From positions 1-22,519 of the forward strand of contig JAFAWN010000422.1 of the NCBI GenBank assembly GCA_019241735.1: DNA of 22,519 nt, written 5' to 3'. The stretch's first letter is position 1. Every line of letters begins with the position of its first letter. This document shows, one piece after another, positions 6,927-14,979 of this stretch. Source of the DNA: Terriglobales bacterium (GTDB taxonomy: Bacteria; Acidobacteriota; Terriglobia; Terriglobales; Acidobacteriaceae). The position numbers were made by a program, and so were the translations under genes. The notes beneath the pieces were generated by a model, which was given only the letters and a program-made list of their open reading frames with translations, did no database searches and was not told the DNA's origin.

Positions 6927-8195
6927 TCACTTCCTCCCGTCCCACATTTCCAGCAGGTAGGGCTTCAAGCGCTCGAAGGTCAGGCAAAGATCTTCGACTT
7001 TATTTTCAGTTTGCTCACCCGTAGCATCGATGTTTTCCACCAGAAAGGTATAGGCGCGGCCGCGATAGAGTGGCGCAAGCGCCTGGATAATGTGATCGCG
7101 GCTGATCACTGACTTGTGATAGGAAGCCGCAAATTCGTAAACCGTGCGCACCCATAAATCGTCCGGGTACCGGAAAGTTTCCTGCGGGGCCGCAGCCTCT
7201 TTTTGGAGCTCGGCCAAAGTCGGTGGGGCTAATATCGATTTAAGCACAGGTTCGAGCTCCGCGACCCCTACCTGGAACATCTGATGCAGGCGCTTACGGT
7301 TAATGCGAAGCGGCTCGAGAGTCACCTGCGGCCCGCCGCCGGAAGATGGTACTGGCTGCGAACCGGTAGTGGCGCTCCATGCGGGAAATGTCGGATCAAG
7401 CAGCCAGAAAGACACTCCCACGGTTTGCCGCATCGCATGCACCAGGTCGGCCGGCCCATGCTCGATTCGCCCTCGGCTTCCCAGAAATGATTCAGCGACC
7501 TGGAAGTTCCCGGCAAGCGCGGAGATTGTTATGCAGATTTCCGCTCCCGAGTTGCCACCATCTTCCGACCATATGTCCTGGCCCAACAAATAACTCCCCA
7601 GGCGGCCGGAGAAGGCAAACTCCGATGGATACGGCTCCCGCACCCGCTTGCCGTACATCGCCCGAATCATGGGATACAGAAGGTTTCGTACCAACAGCCC
7701 ATCAAACCTATGCCGGTGGTAAAGAGGGGTCACAAGGTCAGCACTGCCGTTGGTAATTGGACGCAGCAGGCGGTCCAACCATTCCGCCTCTATGTTCACC
7801 GAATCCGCTGAAACCACCACGCAGGCGCCGGCGCGAAGCAAGTCAGCTGCTGCCAGTAACAATCTAAGCGCCTGGCCATTCTCGCCGCCATGCGGATACT
7901 GGGTGCTTATGCTGTGCAGCGTCCGCAAGGCGGTAAGGCCGGAAGGTTGTCGCAGATCGCTGATAGAAGCGGCGCGGACCAGTTCGGGCGTAGCGTCCTT
8001 CGAGCCCCCATCGGCATTGATGATGACCGCCCGCTGCCGGGGAAAATACTTTATTAGCCCGGCACGGACGGCCTGTACCACCTGGCCCACCGTGGCCGCA
8101 TCATTGTAAGTGGGCATGCCGACGAGAATGTCGACTTCCCCGACATTCATTAATTCGCGAAGAAAATCATCCGTAAGAATGCTTTCTTCGGCCAA
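6927..8195 (-). CDS. GT2-fold glycosyltransferase, similar to mannosyl-/glucosylglycerate synthases
   Basis: The 422-residue protein starts with a GT-A fold: DILVGMPTYNDAATV (22-36), then ADGGSKD (61-67) in the nucleotide-sugar site. The usual DxD metal motif is replaced by VVVSADS (126-132). The segment REPYPSEFAFSG (186-197) resembles the acceptor-loop motif of this group, and GRIEHGPADLVHAMRQTVG (242-260) aligns with the metal-binding His region of mannosylglycerate synthase. The alpha-helical C-terminal part, including LYRGRAYTFLVE (376-387), also fits that group. Members make the compatible solutes mannosylglycerate or glucosylglycerate in the cytoplasm; donor and acceptor here are not proven. 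The start is TTG (8193-8195), chosen because AGGAGG lies seven bases upstream. The gene follows treS by 50 bases and precedes the MscS-like gene by 7. GT2-like fold is firm; the solute-synthase reading is tentative. Confidence 0.75.
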   Translation of the reverse strand: MAEESILTDDFLRELMNVGEVDILVGMPTYNDAATVGQVVQAVRAGLIKYFPRQRAVIINADGGSKDATPELVRAASISDLRQPSGLTALRTLHSISTQYPHGGENGQALRLLLAAADLLRAGACVVVSADSVNIEAEWLDRLLRPITNGSADLVTPLYHRHRFDGLLVRNLLYPMIRAMYGKRVREPYPSEFAFSGRLGSYLLGQDIWSEDGGNSGAEICITISALAGNFQVAESFLGSRGRIEHGPADLVHAMRQTVGVSFWLLDPTFPAWSATTGSQPVPSSGGGPQVTLEPLRINRKRLHQMFQVGVAELEPVLKSILAPPTLAELQKEAAAPQETFRYPDDLWVRTVYEFAASYHKSVISRDHIIQALAPLYRGRAYTFLVENIDATGEQTENKVEDLCLTFERLKPYLLEMWDGRK

Positions 8196-8202
8196 AACTT
8201 AT

Positions 8203-8208
8203 CCTCCT
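8203..8208 (-). promoter_or_regulatory. Consensus ribosome-binding site that fixes a TTG start
   Basis: On the minus strand AGGAGG is followed by a 7-base spacer (8202-8196) and TTG (8195-8193). No ATG or GTG at a suitable distance competes, so this full Shine-Dalgarno sequence supports the TTG as the glycosyltransferase start. Confidence 0.8.
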
Positions 8209-8245
8209 CAAAAATAATATGTTATTCCCAGGGCGAGCAGCGACT

Positions 8246-9880
8246 TCAGATGCGTCTCAGGCGGAACCAATAGAACTGGTAAGAGCCCAGAGTCAGTAAG
8301 TAGGGCAAATCGCCTATGCGGGGAAAAATATTCCTGCCAAACATCTCGATCAGGATGTTGCCCTTATAGCGTTTCAAGTCCAGCTCCACCGCCTGCGCCG
8401 CGCTCGAAAGATTGTTCACGATCAATACGGTTTCATTTCCAAGCTGGCGGATGTAGGCCAGCACCCGGTGATTCGCGGGATAGAGAAACTCAATCGATCC
8501 GCTGCCGAATACCGGAGCCGATTTGCGCACCTTTATGATGCGCTTCATCCAGGAGAGGAGAGAGTGCTCGAAGCGTTTCTGCGAATGCACGTTCACCGCC
8601 TGAAATCCGTATACGGGGTTCAGCATGAGAGGAGAATACAGGCTCTCAGGATCAGCCGCCGAAAACCCACCGTTCCAGCCCCCATCCCACTGCATGGGAG
8701 TCCTCACGCCATTGCGATCACCCAGGTTGACGTTGTCTCCCATCCCAATTTCATCGCCGTAATAGATGATGGGCGTCCCGGGGAGTGACATCAACATGCC
8801 GTTCATCAATTCAATGCGGCGGCGGTCATTATCGAGTAATGGCGCCAGCCGGCGGCGTATTCCCAGGTTCAACCGCATGTTCTTGTCGCGCGCATATTCG
8901 TCATACATGTAATCGCGTTCCATGTCGGTGACCATTTCAAGCGTCAACTCGTCATGATTGCGCAGGAACAGACACCACTGACAACCGTCCGGAATCGCCG
9001 GCGTTTGTTGCAGAATTTCCGTGATCGGCTTCCGGTCTTCCAGCTTCAGGCCCATAAACATTCGCGGCATCAACGGGAAATGGAATGCCATGTGGAATTC
9101 GTCGCCATTGCCGAAATAAGGGCGGAGATCAGCGGGCCATTGATTGGCTTCAGCCAGAAGCATTTTGCCGGGGAACTGTTGGTCCAGTTTGGCCCGAAGT
9201 TCTTTCAATACGGCGTGAGTTTCCGGAAGGTTTTCACAGGAGGTGCCCTCGCGCTCGACTAGATAGGGGACCGCGTCCAGACGGAAGCCATCGACGCCCA
9301 TATCCAGCCAGAATTTCATTACGTTCCACATTTCCTCCCGCACCGCCGGATTGTCGTAATTCAAATCTGGCTGGTGACTGAAAAACCGGTGCCAGTAGTA
9401 TTCTTTGGAAACCGGGTCCCAAGCCCAGTTTGAGAGTTCGGTATCCAGGAAAATGATTCGGACCCCGCGGTAACGCGTGTCGGTTTCACTCCACACATAC
9501 CAGTCGCGCTTGGGATTATCGCGGGAGCTGCGCGACTCCTGAAACCAGGGATGCTGGTCCGAAGTATGATTCAGCACCATCTCGATGATTACGCGGATGC
9601 CGCGCTGATGCGCCGCATCGAGGAAAGATTTGAAGTCCTCCAGCGTGCCGTAGTTGCGGTGGACGGACCGGTAATCAGCAATGTCGTAGCCATCGTCACG
9701 CAGCGGCGAGGGGAAAAACGGCATTAGCCAGATTGCGGTAATCCCAAGATCTTGAAGGTAATCGAGCTTCTGGGCGAGCCCACGAAAATCGCCCACCCCG
9801 TCGCCGTTGCTGTCGTAAAAAGTCCGCGCGTGGACCTGGTAAATAATTGCGTCCTGGTACCATGGCGCAGTCTGCGGCAT
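8246..9880 (-). CDS. treS: Trehalose synthase TreS (maltose alpha-D-glucosyltransferase, GH13)
   Basis: TreS interconverts maltose and trehalose by intramolecular glucosyl transfer in the cytoplasm and links glycogen/maltose metabolism to the compatible solute trehalose. From the chosen ATG the protein has 544 residues. It shows the TreS hallmarks WYQDAIIYQVHARTFYDSNG (7-26), DLNYDNPAVREEMW (172-185), GFRLDAVPYL (198-207, nucleophile Asp202), LLAEANQW (241-248, acid/base Glu244) and FLRNHDELTLEMV (305-317, Asp310). It closely matches remembered mycobacterial TreS rather than generic amylase or oligo-1,6-glucosidase. No maltokinase domain is fused at the C terminus. The frame stays open upstream to an ATG at 10072, but that would add 64 unconserved residues and overlap the preceding gene, so ATG 9878-9880 is preferred; GGGGAG lies about 13 bases before it. 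The 124-base gap to the preceding gene may hold a promoter, but none is clear. Confidence 0.93.
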   Translation of the reverse strand: MPQTAPWYQDAIIYQVHARTFYDSNGDGVGDFRGLAQKLDYLQDLGITAIWLMPFFPSPLRDDGYDIADYRSVHRNYGTLEDFKSFLDAAHQRGIRVIIEMVLNHTSDQHPWFQESRSSRDNPKRDWYVWSETDTRYRGVRIIFLDTELSNWAWDPVSKEYYWHRFFSHQPDLNYDNPAVREEMWNVMKFWLDMGVDGFRLDAVPYLVEREGTSCENLPETHAVLKELRAKLDQQFPGKMLLAEANQWPADLRPYFGNGDEFHMAFHFPLMPRMFMGLKLEDRKPITEILQQTPAIPDGCQWCLFLRNHDELTLEMVTDMERDYMYDEYARDKNMRLNLGIRRRLAPLLDNDRRRIELMNGMLMSLPGTPIIYYGDEIGMGDNVNLGDRNGVRTPMQWDGGWNGGFSAADPESLYSPLMLNPVYGFQAVNVHSQKRFEHSLLSWMKRIIKVRKSAPVFGSGSIEFLYPANHRVLAYIRQLGNETVLIVNNLSSAAQAVELDLKRYKGNILIEMFGRNIFPRIGDLPYLLTLGSYQFYWFRLRRI

Positions 9881-10004
9881 TACCAAGTTCAGGCTCCCCA
9901 AAAAATAGAAATCCGCAAAGCCAACAAACGGCGGGTGCCGCGGCTTGCTACGCAATAATTTCACGATTGAACTGGTATGACCACTCGCGGAAAGAAATTT
10001 CTGT

Positions 10005-11366
10005 TTAGTTCGCAGAGCCGAGCCGAGATTTGGCGCCCAGATTATCGGAGGTTCGCGGGAGCCGGAAATCAATAGTGACGAGGGTTTGGGCTTCTACAAC
10101 CTGGCCATTTTGCAGATACGGCTGATATCGCCACTGTTTTACGGCGCGAAATGCAGCTTCACCCAGAAGGAAGGGCCCGTCTATGAGCTTTAACTCGCGG
10201 ATTGTCCCGTCCTTGGCGATCCAGGCTTGCAGGGTTACCGAACCCTGCAACCCAGCGCGCAGAGCCGGTTCGGGATAGACTGGCGGAATTTTTTCGAGCA
10301 GCAACTTCTCGGCCAGCTCTTCAGAAAGTCTGACCGGCTCCAGCGCATTGATTAACGCTGGGCTGAGCCGCAAGGCGGCATTGCGAATGGTTGCGCCGCC
10401 GGTAAAATCGGCGCGAATACTCTCCGGTAGAGCCGTGGCTCCAGCGGCGGAGATTTTGGAGGTGGAGGAGGGCTGAGCTTCGGGTTGAAGCGAAGAGGTG
10501 ATTCCGAAGCTATCTACGACTGCAGGGGAAGTCGTATGGCTGCGGGTTTCTTTAACCTGAATTAGGGTCACGGGGCCACGCTGGCGTTCCGCCAATTGAG
10601 CGTTAAAAGTTTGCAAGTTGTCTTGGGCCGGGGTGTTCACTGCCGCACTCGCATTCTTCGCCAAGCCGCTCAGCCAACTTTCGTGCAACCACACCGGCGA
10701 CTCTGTCATTCCGGCGCTCGATAATGCTGCAAAACGGCTCCGAAGCTCGTACGTTCCCAGAAAAAGCAACGCAGCAATCAGGGAACCCAAAAGCAGGCCG
10801 CCAACCTTGCTGCGCTGGGGTTTTGCGGACTCGAGCTTCGCGGTAAATATGGTTTGCACGGTGGAACTTTCCATCATCCATGCATTTACCGGGTTCGAGC
10901 TGAGGCGGGAGGATCGTTTCTCGGGTAGTGACTGATTGGAGGCCGACAAAGACCCAACTGGTTGCTCATTCGAGACGACGAGGTCCGGCCACCACATCTT
11001 CCGCCGCGCAAGAAACTCTTCGCATGAAAATAGTGCATGAAGGACTTGCTCCGGAATGATTGGTTTGCTCAGCAGCAAATGGGCGTCCGCCGCAATCGCA
11101 TCTTGCCGGGATTTGGAAGATGTCACGCCGACAGTGAATGCAGACCGGCTGGAGTGGAGCTCGCGCGAGGTCTTCAGCAGAAAGCCGGCCTCCGGCACTT
11201 CGTCAAAATCGGCGACAATGATGCCGAAACTTCGGCTGGTGAGCTGTTCGACCGCATTGAATATTTCGGGGCAATGCTGGGTATCAATGCCGAGCTCGAA
11301 GAACGCCCGGCTGAGCCAGCGCGTGGTCTCCTCGTCGGACGAAAACAAAAGGGAGAGTGGGGACAT
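10005..11366 (-). CDS. Receiver-like domain fused through a transmembrane helix to a TonB C-terminal domain
   Basis: This 453-residue protein joins parts normally found on separate proteins. Residues about 4-118 resemble a CheY-like receiver with key positions kept: acidic pair near Asp11/Glu12, candidate phospho-acceptor Asp53 in IIVADFDE (49-56), Thr82/Ser83 in GVTSSK, and the conserved Lys101 in LLSKPI. A linker leads to one membrane helix (about 188-206). A Ser/Ala/Gln-rich periplasmic spacer follows (about 215-345). The C-terminal domain (about 357-437) is TonB-like: PPVYPEPALRAGLQGSV (361-377), AWIAKDGTIREL (381-392), the FRAVKQWRYQPY segment (406-417) and the VTIDFRL ending (430-436). 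The topology puts the receiver in the cytoplasm and TonB in the periplasm, suggesting phosphorylation-controlled energy transfer to outer-membrane receptors. No ExbB/ExbD or histidine kinase gene is in the window. ATG 11364-11366 has GAGGA a few bases upstream. Confidence 0.8.
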   Translation of the reverse strand: MSPLSLLFSSDEETTRWLSRAFFELGIDTQHCPEIFNAVEQLTSRSFGIIVADFDEVPEAGFLLKTSRELHSSRSAFTVGVTSSKSRQDAIAADAHLLLSKPIIPEQVLHALFSCEEFLARRKMWWPDLVVSNEQPVGSLSASNQSLPEKRSSRLSSNPVNAWMMESSTVQTIFTAKLESAKPQRSKVGGLLLGSLIAALLFLGTYELRSRFAALSSAGMTESPVWLHESWLSGLAKNASAAVNTPAQDNLQTFNAQLAERQRGPVTLIQVKETRSHTTSPAVVDSFGITSSLQPEAQPSSTSKISAAGATALPESIRADFTGGATIRNAALRLSPALINALEPVRLSEELAEKLLLEKIPPVYPEPALRAGLQGSVTLQAWIAKDGTIRELKLIDGPFLLGEAAFRAVKQWRYQPYLQNGQVVEAQTLVTIDFRLPRTSDNLGAKSRLGSAN

Positions 11367-11505
11367 CGGTCCTCAGCTTAGATTCGTGGGAGAGGCAGAA
11401 CAAGGTTACGAAATGCGGCAAACTACTTGGCAAAAGGCCAGGTAATCAGCCGCGGTTACTCTTTAAGATCGGGGGCATCGAAGATAGCGGATAAGGGTCG
11501 AGCCG

Positions 11506-13110
11506 TCACTTCCCGCGCAGATCCTTCAATATCTCGCGCGCAGCATTGGCGCCGGATGCCCCGGTCAGGCCAGTACCAGGATGCGTTCCCGATCCGCAAA
11601 GAAATAAATTCTTGATCGGGGTGCGATAGCGCGCCCACCCCAGCAGCGGGCGCATAGTGAAAAACTGATCCAGCGCCAGTTCTCCGTGAAAAATATGTCC
11701 ACCGGTTAGCCCGTAGGTATCTTCCAGGTCTTTCGGGGTAATGATCTGGTGATGAAGAATAGATTTCGGCAGATCCGGGGCATATTCCGCCAGCGTTTTT
11801 ATGACCGTGTCGCAGAGGTGGGTTCTTTGACTTTCCCAGTCGCCGTTTTTGAGCTTATACGGTGCATATTGAACGTATATCGACATCACATGCCGGCCCG
11901 ACGGAGCAAGCTGAGGGTCGGTGAGGGATGGAATCACAACCTCGAGCACCGGATGGCTCGAAAAATTTCCGTACTTTGAGTCATCGAACGCGTGCTCGAG
12001 ATAATCGATATCCGGGCCGATATGAATCCGTCCGGCGAGCGCATGCTTGCGTTCAGCGCTTAGAGCAGGAAACGTTGGCAGTACAGAAAGTGCGAGATTA
12101 ATTTTGGCGAGGGTACCGGGCATGCGATAGTGCTGTAATTTTGCGACAAAATTCGGCGCGAGATGGATGGGGTCGATCAGCCCGAGCAGGGTGCGCCTGG
12201 GATCGGCGTTGGAAACGATTGCTCGGGCGCTGATCTCCTCGCCGTTCGACAGTATCAGTCCGGTGGCCACGCCATCTTTCACGCGAATTTCGATCACCTC
12301 AACACCGCAGCGGATTTCCGCCCCCGCCTGTTGCGCGGCCGAGCCCATGGCCTGCGTCAGGGCGCCCATTCCGCCAGCGGCGAATTGGGTTGTGCCAACC
12401 GGGTGAGGGTCGCCGGCGGCACGCAGGAGCAGAGCGAGGCTGCTGCCCGCCGACCACGGGCCGAGGAACGTTCCAAAAATCCCCCGAGCTGCAACCGCCG
12501 CGCGCAATAACTCGGTTTCGAAGAATTCCGAAACGAGGTCGGCGACAGCCATTGGGCCCCAGCGCAACAAGCGGTACAAATCCTTTTTCCCCAAGCCGCG
12601 AAGGGCGCGCCCGGTCTTGAGCATCTCCCAGACATCACCTTTACTGGGTTCGTCTATGTTGGGAGGAGTGACCGCCATCAAGTCAGCAATCGGGGAGCTA
12701 ATTCGCGCCAGCGCCTGCTGAAAGTCAACAAATCTCGGTGCATCCTTCGAGGAAAATCCGGCAATCTCTTTTGCGGATTTGTTTACCTCATCGTAAAAAA
12801 TCAGGGCGCGTCCGTCGGGACTAAGTGCAGCCAGGGAGGTCTCGGTGGCTAGCATCTTGAGCCCGTGTTTCTCCAGCTGCATGTCGCTGATTATTTGCGG
12901 ACGCAAGGGGCCGGCCGAGTGGGAAAGAATCGAGCAGCGAAAGCCAGGATGGAATTCCTCGGTGACGGCTGCGCCGCCGGGCTGCGGCCGCCGTTCGAGT
13001 ACGAGTGGCTTGTGTCCGGCGCGCGCGAGGTAAAACGCGGTGACCAACCCGTTGTGCCCGCCGCCAATGATGACGACATCGTGGTTTGCCCGCGGTGAGT
13101 TCTGTGCCAT
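11506..13110 (-). CDS. Phytoene-desaturase-like FAD-dependent oxidoreductase (COG1233/PYROXD2-like), copy 2
   Basis: The 534-residue protein carries an N-terminal dinucleotide-binding motif DVVIIGGGHNGLVTAFYLAR (11-30) and a C-terminal FAD-contact segment NLFLCGSGTHPGTGLTGASG (502-521 by estimate), the layout of CrtI-like amine-oxidase/desaturase flavoproteins. It belongs with the broad PYROXD2-type group rather than with proven carotenoid enzymes; no phytoene synthase or other carotenoid gene is nearby. It is clearly a paralogue of the gene immediately upstream: the two align over their whole length, including GAAVTEE near the N terminus, the KYGNFS segment and YVQYAPYKL versus FVQYAPYKL. 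Its ATG overlaps the TGA of that gene by one base (TGATG), so the two are translated in coupled fashion and may form a heteromer. No signal peptide is apparent. Substrate unknown. Confidence 0.85.
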   Translation of the reverse strand: MAQNSPRANHDVVIIGGGHNGLVTAFYLARAGHKPLVLERRPQPGGAAVTEEFHPGFRCSILSHSAGPLRPQIISDMQLEKHGLKMLATETSLAALSPDGRALIFYDEVNKSAKEIAGFSSKDAPRFVDFQQALARISSPIADLMAVTPPNIDEPSKGDVWEMLKTGRALRGLGKKDLYRLLRWGPMAVADLVSEFFETELLRAAVAARGIFGTFLGPWSAGSSLALLLRAAGDPHPVGTTQFAAGGMGALTQAMGSAAQQAGAEIRCGVEVIEIRVKDGVATGLILSNGEEISARAIVSNADPRRTLLGLIDPIHLAPNFVAKLQHYRMPGTLAKINLALSVLPTFPALSAERKHALAGRIHIGPDIDYLEHAFDDSKYGNFSSHPVLEVVIPSLTDPQLAPSGRHVMSIYVQYAPYKLKNGDWESQRTHLCDTVIKTLAEYAPDLPKSILHHQIITPKDLEDTYGLTGGHIFHGELALDQFFTMRPLLGWARYRTPIKNLFLCGSGTHPGTGLTGASGANAAREILKDLRGK

Positions 13111-14705
13111 CAGGCGGACCCCGAATAATCTTTGAGAATCTCAAGCGCAGCTAAGCGTCCCGGCGCGCCCATAATTCCACCCCCGGGATGAGTAGCGGAT
13201 CCGCACATATAAAGGTTCTTAATCGGCGTGCGAAACTGCGCGTAGCCGGGGACCGGGCGCAAAAAGAAAAGCTGCTCCAGTGAGAGTTCGCCCTGAAAGA
13301 TATTCCCTTCGCTCAGGCCAAAGTCGCGTTCGAGATCGAGCGGCGTCAGAACCTGCTTGAAAAGAATAATGTCCTTGATGTTCGGAGCATGCTCGGCGAT
13401 GGTGTTGATCACGTTATCGCCGAACGCTTCCTTCTGATCATCCCAGTTCGTGCCCGGCCGCAGCTTGTAGGGCGCGTATTGCACGAAGCACGACATGATG
13501 TGTTTTCCGGGCGGAGCGATCGAAGTATCGGTCAGAGTAGGAATCACCATGTCGATGTAAGGGCGCCGGGAGAAATTTCCGTACTTCGCGTCGTCGTAAG
13601 CGCGCTCCATATATTCAACACTGGGCGAAATCGAAATTGCTCCGCGCAGGTGAGGGCCAACACCCGGGAGGCTCTTGAAATCAGGCAGTGCATCAAGCGC
13701 AAGATTCACCTTGCCGGACGATCCGCGGAATTTGTAACGGCTAATTTCATCGAGAAATTCGTCTGGAAGATTTCCCTTCTCGATAAAATTAATGAAGGTC
13801 AGCCGGGGATCGACACTGGACGAAACCACGTTGGCGTAGATTTCATCGCCATTTGCCAGAACCACTCCCTTCGCGCTGCCGTTTTTTACGATGATGCTCG
13901 CGATGCCGGCTTCGGTCCGAATTTCCGCTCCGGCCTCCCGCGCCGCGTCAGCAATTGCGTTCGAAATCGCGCCGGTACCTCCGCGGGCGAATCCCCAGGA
14001 ACGAAATGCACCATCAATTTCTCCCATGTAGTGATGAAGCAGGACGTAGGCGGTGCCGGGGGACCGCACCCCCAGAAATGTCCCAATAATTCCGGAGGCT
14101 GACATGGTTGCCTTGAGCACGTCGGTTTCAAACCATTGGTCGAGGAAATCCACCGCACTCATGGTCATCAACTGGACCTGGTTGTATTGATCTTCAATGT
14201 CGAGTCCGCGGAAACGTTTCCCGAGGAAAAGTAACTTCATCAGCGCCCGCGGATTCAACGTGGATGGGTCAGGCGGCACCATGCTTAGAATTGGTTTCAC
14301 GAAACGGCACATTGCCTGCATCGCCTTGCCGAATTCGTCGTAGGCCTCGGCGTCCGTCTTCGAATGCCTCGCGATTTCACGATGGGTTTTACCGTGGTCA
14401 TTCACCCGCCACAGGTAATCCCCGCTAGGCATGGGTGTGAACGTCCCATCAAGGGGAAGTATTTCCAGGCCATGGCGGGGGAGATCGAGATCGCGAATAA
14501 TCTCCGGCCGCAGCAGCGACACCACGTAAGAGAACACCGAAAATTTGAACCCTGGATATAGTTCTTCAGTCACCGCTGCGCCGCCCAGCACATAACGGCG
14601 TTCCAGCACCAGCACTTTTTTACCCGCCCGCGCCAGATATGCGGCATTGACCAGGCCGTTATGCCCGCCGCCAATCACGATTACGTCGTATTTTGAATTA
14701 GGCAT
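13110..14705 (-). CDS. Phytoene-desaturase-like FAD-dependent oxidoreductase (COG1233/PYROXD2-like), copy 1
   Basis: The 531-residue flavoprotein has the Rossmann motif DVIVIGGGHNGLVNAAYLAR (7-26) followed by the ERRYVLGGAAVTEE segment (35-48) and, at the C terminus, NLYMCGSATHPGGGIMGAPG with an ALEIL tail, as in CrtI-type FAD oxidoreductases. It is first in the leftward seven-gene block and overlaps its paralogue downstream by one base. Sequence similarity between the two is obvious along the whole chain but they differ enough (for example around residues 100-250) to suggest different partners or substrates rather than a recent duplication. ATG 14703-14705 has no clear Shine-Dalgarno sequence. 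It is divergent from the GcvT-like gene across 274 bases, so both may answer to the same regulator. Carotenoid desaturation is possible in principle but nothing in the neighbourhood supports it. Confidence 0.85.
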   Translation of the reverse strand: MPNSKYDVIVIGGGHNGLVNAAYLARAGKKVLVLERRYVLGGAAVTEELYPGFKFSVFSYVVSLLRPEIIRDLDLPRHGLEILPLDGTFTPMPSGDYLWRVNDHGKTHREIARHSKTDAEAYDEFGKAMQAMCRFVKPILSMVPPDPSTLNPRALMKLLFLGKRFRGLDIEDQYNQVQLMTMSAVDFLDQWFETDVLKATMSASGIIGTFLGVRSPGTAYVLLHHYMGEIDGAFRSWGFARGGTGAISNAIADAAREAGAEIRTEAGIASIIVKNGSAKGVVLANGDEIYANVVSSSVDPRLTFINFIEKGNLPDEFLDEISRYKFRGSSGKVNLALDALPDFKSLPGVGPHLRGAISISPSVEYMERAYDDAKYGNFSRRPYIDMVIPTLTDTSIAPPGKHIMSCFVQYAPYKLRPGTNWDDQKEAFGDNVINTIAEHAPNIKDIILFKQVLTPLDLERDFGLSEGNIFQGELSLEQLFFLRPVPGYAQFRTPIKNLYMCGSATHPGGGIMGAPGRLAALEILKDYSGSA

Positions 14706-14915
14706 TGATTTTTAAGCGCTCGGCTTGAGGAATACGAGAAACGCGCGAGATGTAGCGCCGTGGGTACAGATCAGAGGCCACTGGAGCGGACGAACCATTG
14801 GATGAGGCGGCGCATAGTCGAATGGCTCACTATTCTATCCGAGATAGCAATAACTGTGTTGAAATTCGAGGACGATCCGACGGCGGCTCGCCTGGCGCAA
14901 TGCTGGAGACCACCA

Positions 14916-14945
14916 TTTCCAAATCCCCAGTTGCAAACGTATAAT
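14916..14945 (+). promoter_or_regulatory. Candidate sigma-70-type promoter for the GcvT-like gene
   Basis: A perfect TATAAT (14940-14945) lies 18 bases after a TTTCCA (14916-14921) that matches the -35 consensus at four of six positions. Predicted transcription would begin near 14952, about 28 bases before the TTG start. The rest of the 14706-14979 divergent region shows no convincing gene. On the minus strand a TAGAAT at 14832-14837 is a weak candidate -10 for the oxidoreductase genes, without a good -35. Confidence 0.55.
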
Positions 14946-14968
14946 CCGCGTTGGAAAATTCTTGTAGT

Positions 14969-14972
14969 GGAG
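14969..14972 (+). promoter_or_regulatory. Ribosome-binding site supporting a TTG start
   Basis: GGAG is followed by a 7-base spacer and TTG at 14980-14982. The next in-frame ATG lies far inside the conserved domain, so this site supports the TTG as the start of the GcvT-like protein. Confidence 0.65.
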
Positions 14973-14979
14973 TGCTCGC

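Noticed and set aside
9881..10072. In-frame extension of TreS by 64 residues to an upstream ATG.
   Set aside because: The extra residues show no conservation and would overlap the receiver-TonB gene; the conserved TreS N terminus begins just after ATG 9878-9880.
13389..14102. A 237-codon open frame on the + strand opposite the first FAD oxidoreductase gene.
   Set aside because: It is antisense to a strongly conserved flavoprotein and its translation is Arg/His/Gly-rich without recognisable motifs; the frame is kept open by the codon bias of the real gene.
11506..14705. Carotenoid biosynthesis cluster, suggested by the two phytoene-desaturase-like genes.
   Set aside because: No crtB, crtE, cyclase or ketolase gene is present and the proteins look closer to the broad PYROXD2-type group.
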